A stretch of 9,284 bases of DNA from a bacterium. GTDB taxonomy: Bacteria; Spirochaetota; UBA4802; UBA5550. The stretch covers positions 1 to 9,284 of the forward strand of contig JAAENB010000837.1 of NCBI GenBank assembly GCA_024224995.1. Reading direction: 5' to 3'. Position numbers and translations under genes: made by a program. Below, piece by piece: positions 6,089 to 9,284 of this stretch. Within the stretch, counting starts at the first letter, position 1. Each line of letters opens with the position of its first letter. The notes under the pieces were generated by a model, which was given only the letters and a program-made list of their open reading frames with translations, was not told the origin of the DNA and made no database searches.

Positions 6089-6994
6089 TTACGGTGTATC
6101 CGCGAAAAAGGCAAAAACCGCCTCCAGCTCCGAATCCCAGTACGTGAAATCATGTCCTGCCTTTTCAGGCGCGTTAAAGCAGACCCGCAGCGACGGATAC
6201 TTCTTTTTCAAGGTCTTATAAAACGAGTCACTTTGCGAGAAAGGTACCACTTTGTCCTTTTTCCCGTGGCCTATGTATATCGGCATGAGCCATTCTCCCT
6301 GTTCCGCCCGTACTTCGGGATTATCCGTGGAAGTCCAGCGCTCCCTGCATGTGTTATACGGACCATAGACCGCTGCCATGAGCCTGTCGGCAGGCAGTTT
6401 ATCCTGGTTATAGTCTCCGGAAAGGGCTGCTCCTGCAGTAAAGAGTCCCGGGTTTTCAAGGGAAACCAGGGCTGCGCCCCTGCCCCCGGTAGAAAGCCCC
6501 AGTAAAAAATTTCGTTTTTTAGGGAGGAAAAGTCCGTAGGTATTCTTAAGCCGCCGCAGCAGGATCTTCTTTATCCACATTCCGCCGGGCATGGCTGCCC
6601 ATTTTCGTGTTGTCTCAGGAAAATATTTCGACTCATAAATCGTGGTGTTCATATCGGGGAATACAACCCGGTATCCTTCTTTTTCCGCGTATGTTAAAAG
6701 CCCGGTCTCTTTATGCCACCTGGTGCGGGAAAACTTCCAGCCCGGCAGCACCAGGAGATCCCCTTTTACAGTGGAAGCCCGGGGCACGAAGATATCAACC
6801 TTAATCTTCTTCCCGGTTCCGGCCGCGCTCCCGGGCAGTTCAATAGTGCTCATCCCCGCTTTCAGAGCCGTATACTTCTTTATATTCTTTATATTCTTGC
6901 CCATATCCCTGCTGCCGGAAGCCTTCTCTTTTCCGCAGGCAGTAATGCTTAATAAACATATCACAATAAAAGAAAAAACCGGGGCCTTTTTCAT
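6089..6994 (-). CDS. Lipid-anchored alpha/beta-hydrolase (putative serine esterase)
   Basis: A 301-residue protein from the ATG at 6994. This start is chosen because GGAG sits 8 nt upstream and MKKAPVFSFIVICLLSITAC is a complete lipoprotein signal (Cys20); the longer frame to 7069 adds 25 residues in front of it. The mature part has the alpha/beta-hydrolase layout: LLVLPGW (80-86) near the oxyanion hole, the nucleophile elbow G-L-S168-T-G, a probable acid Asp247 in GHGKKDKVVP, and His281 in AGHDFTYW, giving a Ser-Asp-His triad in the right order. Overall form resembles the esterase D/putative-esterase family, which hydrolyses ester bonds of small or polysaccharide-linked acyl groups; the substrate is unknown. 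It probably acts outside the cytoplasm, tethered to a membrane. It is transcribed alone or after the propeller lipoprotein upstream, from which hairpin A2 separates it. Confidence 0.9.
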   Translation of the reverse strand: MKKAPVFSFIVICLLSITACGKEKASGSRDMGKNIKNIKKYTALKAGMSTIELPGSAAGTGKKIKVDIFVPRASTVKGDLLVLPGWKFSRTRWHKETGLLTYAEKEGYRVVFPDMNTTIYESKYFPETTRKWAAMPGGMWIKKILLRRLKNTYGLFLPKKRNFLLGLSTGGRGAALVSLENPGLFTAGAALSGDYNQDKLPADRLMAAVYGPYNTCRERWTSTDNPEVRAEQGEWLMPIYIGHGKKDKVVPFSQSDSFYKTLKKKYPSLRVCFNAPEKAGHDFTYWDSELEAVFAFFADTP

Positions 6995-7036
6995 CTTTGT
7001 TTCTCCAGTATAGTTTGATAACATTATTTCGAATGC

Positions 7037-7069
7037 ATTATAATGAAAAAAATAATTACGGAAAGTCAA
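7037..7069 (-). promoter_or_regulatory. Candidate promoter for the esterase
   Basis: On the minus strand, TTGACT (7069-7064) is a good -35 hexamer and TATAAT (7042-7037) an exact -10, but their 21-bp spacing is too long. CATTAT (7045-7040) gives 18 bp with a poorer hexamer. Transcription would begin about 30-40 nt before the ATG at 6994. The TTCTTGA that contains the -35 is also part of the motif found downstream of hairpins A1 and A3. Confidence 0.4.
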
Positions 7070-7093
7070 GAATATTATTTTTTATTACGTGAG

Positions 7094-7209
7094 TCCGGAA
7101 TGAAATCTATGCGGGGAGTAATACCTCGGCAGAACGTTCGGAACTCGCTCCGCTCAGACAGCCTCACAACCTGCCGAGGCATCACTCCCCGCATAGATTT
7201 CATTCCGAA
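7094..7209 (-). repeat. Long hairpin repeat A2 (variable stem, conserved loop)
   Basis: Arms 7094-7132 and 7171-7209 pair over 39 bp with three departures, 7095/7208, 7120/7183 and 7123/7180. All three are C-A or A-C on the plus strand and hence G-U wobbles in minus-strand RNA. The 38-nt loop (7133-7170), read on the minus strand, carries TTGTGAGG, CTGTCTGAG and GAGTTCCG, matching the loops of A1 and A3. The stem starts 17 nt after the stop codon of the minus-strand propeller lipoprotein, so it probably forms the 3' end of that mRNA or lies between the two minus-strand genes. The region after the stem is AT-rich (TAATAAAAAATAAT) without a true T-run. Confidence 0.92.
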
Positions 7210-7225
7210 TTACGTTTTTCGGAAT
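7202..7225. other. Short hairpin competing with the base of A2
   Basis: ATTCCGAA (7202-7209) and TTCGGAAT (7218-7225) are perfect 8-bp arms around 8 nt, immediately after the propeller gene's stop codon. The arm at 7202-7209 is also the outer end of the A2 stem, so the two structures are mutually exclusive. Confidence 0.5.
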
Positions 7226-7226
7226 A

Positions 7227-8795
7227 CTAATCCGCAAAAAAATAGCGCAGGAACAGTATATCGCGTTCACCCTGGTTGGTGTATTCATCCCAATCCCCTT
7301 CTGTGAATCCCGCTATATGAACACGGTCATTATTTATGGCTATTCCCCTGCCGTAATCATGCCCTGTTGATCCGGACTGCCAGGTACGCGGCTCTTCATG
7401 GGGAGAAGAATAATAGACCAGGACCAGGTCATTGTTCCCGGCATTCACGCCTTCCCCCATGGAGCCCCTGCTGTTGCCCACAATAGAGACACCGCCGCCG
7501 GAATCCACTGCCGCTCCATAGGCACATTCATCCCGATCCGTACCGGTCTGCCTTACCCATGCTCTCTCCCCGTTAGATCCATACTTCGCCAGGAGCATAT
7601 CCGGTCCGCCGGAGTTTGTGCTGTCGGCGAAATCGCCCGAAGCCATGCCCGTGACATAACAGGAACCGTCAGTATAATCAACAGCAACTCCATAACCCTC
7701 ATCCGCGTCCTCACTTCCCAGCTGCCGCAGCCATTGTTCTGTTCCTGCCGCGTCATATTGAGCCAGGAATATATCTCTGCCCCCGGCATCATTACCGGCT
7801 TCAAGCTCTCCATCGGTATACCCAGTACAATAGAGCATCCCCTGGCTGTTTACTGCTGCTGCTTCAACAAAATCATTTTGCGAACTTCCATACTGGTGAA
7901 CCCACAGCCGCTCTCCTTCCATATTATACCGTGCCAGGAAAAAGTCCCATCCGCCCTTACTCGCGATACCTTCCAGCACACCTTCCGTATTTCCCACAAC
8001 AGTAATATTCCCGGCTGCGTCAATGGCCAAACCTGTGGCATACTCATCCTCAACCGAACCCAGCTGCCGGGTCCAGATAATCGCTCCCGACGGATCACAC
8101 TTTATGAGCACAGCATCTCGTCCGCCGGAATTACCTTCACCATCCAGGTCTCCATAGGTTAAACCGGCAATATAAATATTCTCATGGCCGTCCAGGGCCA
8201 CTGCCCTTCCAAAATCCCAGGCAATGCCGCCGAAAGTCCGTTCCCATTCCCTGGCTCCCAACGAATTATATTTCATGAGGCATATATTTCCCCCTATACT
8301 GCCAACAACATAGCTGCTGCCCTTGCTGTCTATAACTATATCACAGGCTTCATCATCGCCGCTTGCTCCATACTGCTGTACCGGGTTTGATTCGGCTAGA
8401 ACCCGGACTCTATATGTCTTTGTGCTATTATTCTCTGCTGTTACAATATAGACTAACGAGGAAGAAAAATCATTTTCCGTTACCCCGCTCTCCTGTTCCA
8501 TCCCGTTTACCGTAAGTGATATCCCGCTTATTTGAAAGGTCGCTTTTAATGCTGCGGGGCTGGTTTTATAGGGAACAACTGCGGTAATTTCCGTTCCCGA
8601 AATGAAAACATGTATATCTTTAGCAAGACTCTCATTTTTTTCGGCTTCAAAAGAAAAGGATTCTATTGTTTTACTGCCGGATTTATTCGGGATATCGGAA
8701 CTCCCCCTGCCGGCAAGGATCATATCGGAACAGGACAGGAGGCTCATTCCCAACAGCAGCGCTATTATAACCGGACTTCCTGGTATTTTATTCAT
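7227..8795 (-). CDS. SBBP-type seven-bladed beta-propeller lipoprotein
   Basis: A 522-residue protein from the ATG at 8795. AGGAG lies 6 nt upstream and MNKIPGSPVIIALLLGMSLLSC is a full lipoprotein signal (Cys22); the frame open to 8861 would bury that signal. Residues about 43-133 form a small beta-sandwich like the DUF5018-type N-terminal domains of surface lipoproteins (TSPAALKATFQISG, then VYIVTAENNSTKTYRVRV). From about 141 to the end there are seven repeats of 45-57 residues of the SBBP type, each with a G...D.....A.D..G..Y..G core, a following GGRD..L..Y segment and a terminal W.RQ. Seven repeats make a closed propeller. Aspartate- and glycine-rich turns in each blade could bind a metal. 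Such proteins are usually exported and their ligands unknown; a binding or surface role is inferred. No convincing minus-strand promoter was found close upstream. Confidence 0.91.
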   Translation of the reverse strand: MNKIPGSPVIIALLLGMSLLSCSDMILAGRGSSDIPNKSGSKTIESFSFEAEKNESLAKDIHVFISGTEITAVVPYKTSPAALKATFQISGISLTVNGMEQESGVTENDFSSSLVYIVTAENNSTKTYRVRVLAESNPVQQYGASGDDEACDIVIDSKGSSYVVGSIGGNICLMKYNSLGAREWERTFGGIAWDFGRAVALDGHENIYIAGLTYGDLDGEGNSGGRDAVLIKCDPSGAIIWTRQLGSVEDEYATGLAIDAAGNITVVGNTEGVLEGIASKGGWDFFLARYNMEGERLWVHQYGSSQNDFVEAAAVNSQGMLYCTGYTDGELEAGNDAGGRDIFLAQYDAAGTEQWLRQLGSEDADEGYGVAVDYTDGSCYVTGMASGDFADSTNSGGPDMLLAKYGSNGERAWVRQTGTDRDECAYGAAVDSGGGVSIVGNSRGSMGEGVNAGNNDLVLVYYSSPHEEPRTWQSGSTGHDYGRGIAINNDRVHIAGFTEGDWDEYTNQGERDILFLRYFFAD

Positions 8796-8888
8796 TATTG
8801 ACTCCTGAGAGGGCATAAATTTATAAAATAAACACTGTATACATGCGTAGAAAAAAAACAAATCACCACAATCGACTTAATCCGTCCA

Positions 8889-8932
8889 GGAAAAAAACAG
8901 AAAAGATCCCAACCTTCCGGCCGGTTTGGATT
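8889..8932 (-). terminator. Terminator-like hairpin on the minus strand
   Basis: GGTTTGGATT (8923-8932) pairs with GATCCCAACC (8905-8914) apart from one internal C-T mismatch and the outermost pair; the centre includes the palindrome CCGGCCGG (8917-8924). Read on the minus strand it is followed by TTTTCTGTTTTTTT (8904-8891), a good T-rich tail. It lies about 95 bp before the propeller lipoprotein start, so it would stop transcripts arriving from beyond the right edge or act as a leader attenuator. Confidence 0.5.
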
Positions 8933-8953
8933 TCTTTCTGATGGGTGCTCTTA

Positions 8954-9040
8954 AGAAAGTTCTTTTTAAACAGGGGGTCTGTTTTGAGACGTTGCAGTGC
9001 AACGTCTTTACGGGCTTGTTTCCGAAGATTTTATCCCGGG
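8954..9040 (+). repeat. Interspersed repeat B, copy 2
   Basis: Same element and orientation as 5699-5787: AGAAAG, TCTTTTTAAACAGG, central palindrome AGACGTTGCA-G-TGCAACGTCT (8987-9007, perfect), then TTTACGGGC, TTGTTTCCGAAGAT and CCCGGG. The outer stem AAACAGG (8968-8974) with CTTGTTT (9015-9021) has one G-T wobble. In both copies the imperfect pair is G-U compatible on the plus strand. No plus-strand gene is next to this copy. Confidence 0.85.
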
Positions 9041-9054
9041 GCCTTGCTCTGCCT

Positions 9055-9074
9055 CCCGGGGTTGAAACCCCGGG
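9055..9074. other. GC-rich hairpin CCCGGGGTT/AACCCCGGG
   Basis: Nine-base perfect arms enclose GA. There is no T-run on either strand, so it is not an obvious terminator. The GGGGTTGAAACCCC core is similar in design to the GGGGCTGGAAGCCCC core of the hairpin at 5676-5690, and both lie close to a copy of repeat B. Confidence 0.6.
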
Positions 9075-9170
9075 AAACAGAAAAGGCTCCGGTTAATATC
9101 CCCAAACAGAAACCGATCCATATATATAAACAGTTTCTGACCTATTTTTCCCGGCCAAGCCGGGCCAGCA

Positions 9171-9284
9171 CTCTCAAGAAACTAAATTGTGCAAGTGAGC
9201 GGGCCTGGAAGCATCCCTCTTCTAAATGCTGCGGAACTCGCTCCGCTCAAACAGTCCTCACATTTAGAAGAGGGATACTTCCAG
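9171..9284 (-). repeat. Long hairpin repeat A3 with conserved flank, reaching the window edge
   Basis: Arms 9205-9226 and 9263-9284 pair over 22 bp with a single departure, C9212/A9277, a G-U wobble in minus-strand RNA; T9227-A9262 and G9228-C9261 extend the stem. The loop carries the same core as A1 and A2 (on the minus strand TGTGAGGACTGTTTGAG to GAGTTCCGCAGCA). The flank 9171-9204, read on the minus strand, matches 114-146 at about three quarters of positions (GCCCGC, CAC, GCA, GTTTCTT, AGAG). The right arm reaches the last base, so the element may continue past the window. Confidence 0.9.

Larger units (their letters stand above)
8796..9284. other. Gene-free repeat region (489 bp)
   Basis: No frame here has a ribosome-binding site or recognisable product. 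In order it contains an AT-rich leader of the propeller gene, a terminator-like hairpin, repeat B copy 2, a CCCGGGG hairpin, a weak CAGAAAC/GTTTCTG pair (9107-9113, 9133-9139), a CCCGGC/GCCGGG hairpin (9150-9155, 9159-9164) and hairpin A3. Confidence 0.75.

Noticed and set aside
6026..6505. 159-codon plus-strand frame opposite the esterase
   Set aside because: It is antisense to a gene with signal peptide, ribosome-binding site and catalytic triad, and its translation resembles no protein.
6995..7069. Longer N-terminus for the esterase (start at 7069)
   Set aside because: It would place 25 residues before a complete lipoprotein signal, overlap the promoter candidate, and lacks the GGAG site that precedes 6994.
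7043..7306. 87-codon plus-strand frame (and its minus-strand counterpart) across hairpin A2
   Set aside because: Its two halves repeat because the DNA is palindromic (RGITPR appears at both ends). It overlaps the 3' end of a well-supported minus-strand gene.
7398..8162. 254-codon plus-strand frame opposite the SBBP lipoprotein
   Set aside because: It is a shadow of the repeated minus-strand coding sequence, without a ribosome-binding site or recognisable domain.
8796..8861. Longer N-terminus for the SBBP lipoprotein (start at 8861)
   Set aside because: It would put 22 residues before the lipoprotein signal; AGGAG lies correctly before the ATG at 8795.
9150..9164. CCCGGC/GCCGGG hairpin as a terminator
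   Set aside because: The stem is only 6 bp and the T-rich bases lie on the wrong side for either direction of transcription.
9205..9284. Integron attC site or retron msr-msd for the A hairpins
   Set aside because: attC sites keep the arm ends and vary the loop, the reverse of what is seen. No integrase, reverse transcriptase or transposase gene is present.

Overview
The window carries five complete protein genes and an unusual density of structured intergenic repeats. All five products are predicted to be exported: one TonB-dependent outer-membrane receptor and four lipoproteins with clear lipoboxes. An outer-membrane receptor means a diderm cell. Three lipoproteins on one short stretch built from Ig-like, TolB-like (PD40) and SBBP propeller domains recall Spirochaetota, Leptospira-like lineages especially, but this is inference from domain style; no rRNA, tRNA or universal marker is present to settle it.

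Layout. 1-222: a long inverted-repeat hairpin (A1), then a sigma70-like promoter. 223-2424 (+): TonB-dependent receptor. 2425-2624: intergenic, with a perfect-consensus promoter. 2625-4430 (+): multidomain Ig-like/PD40-propeller lipoprotein. 4431-4508: AT-rich gap with a promoter candidate and inverted repeats that cover the next ribosome-binding site. 4509-5636 (+): lipoprotein of unknown function. 5637-6088: convergent intergenic island of hairpins, a repeat of family B, an interspersed-type palindrome and six copies of an 18-bp tandem repeat. 6089-6994 (-): lipid-anchored alpha/beta-hydrolase. 6995-7226: promoter candidate and hairpin A2. 7227-8795 (-): seven-bladed SBBP propeller lipoprotein. 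8796-9284: no gene; a minus-strand terminator candidate, a second family-B copy, a CCCGGGG hairpin and hairpin A3.

How the genes relate. Nothing joins them into one pathway. The three plus-strand genes are spaced by 200 and 78 bp and at least the first two have their own promoters; the two minus-strand genes are separated by 232 bp containing a hairpin. The shared theme is the cell envelope: an uptake receptor, two surface- or periplasm-facing propeller lipoproteins, an orphan lipoprotein and an esterase.

Most notable signal. Three hairpins (29-116, 7094-7209, 9205-9284) share a loop of about 32-38 nt, but their stems of 24-39 bp are unrelated in overall sequence and each is self-complementary. 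All six stem positions that depart from Watson-Crick pairing are G-U wobbles when read as RNA in the orientation defined by the common loop, and A-C mismatches on the other strand. That orientation also agrees with the adjacent genes in all three cases. This suggests a repeat family acting as folded RNA, with arms that vary while keeping complementarity. I do not recognise it as a named family.
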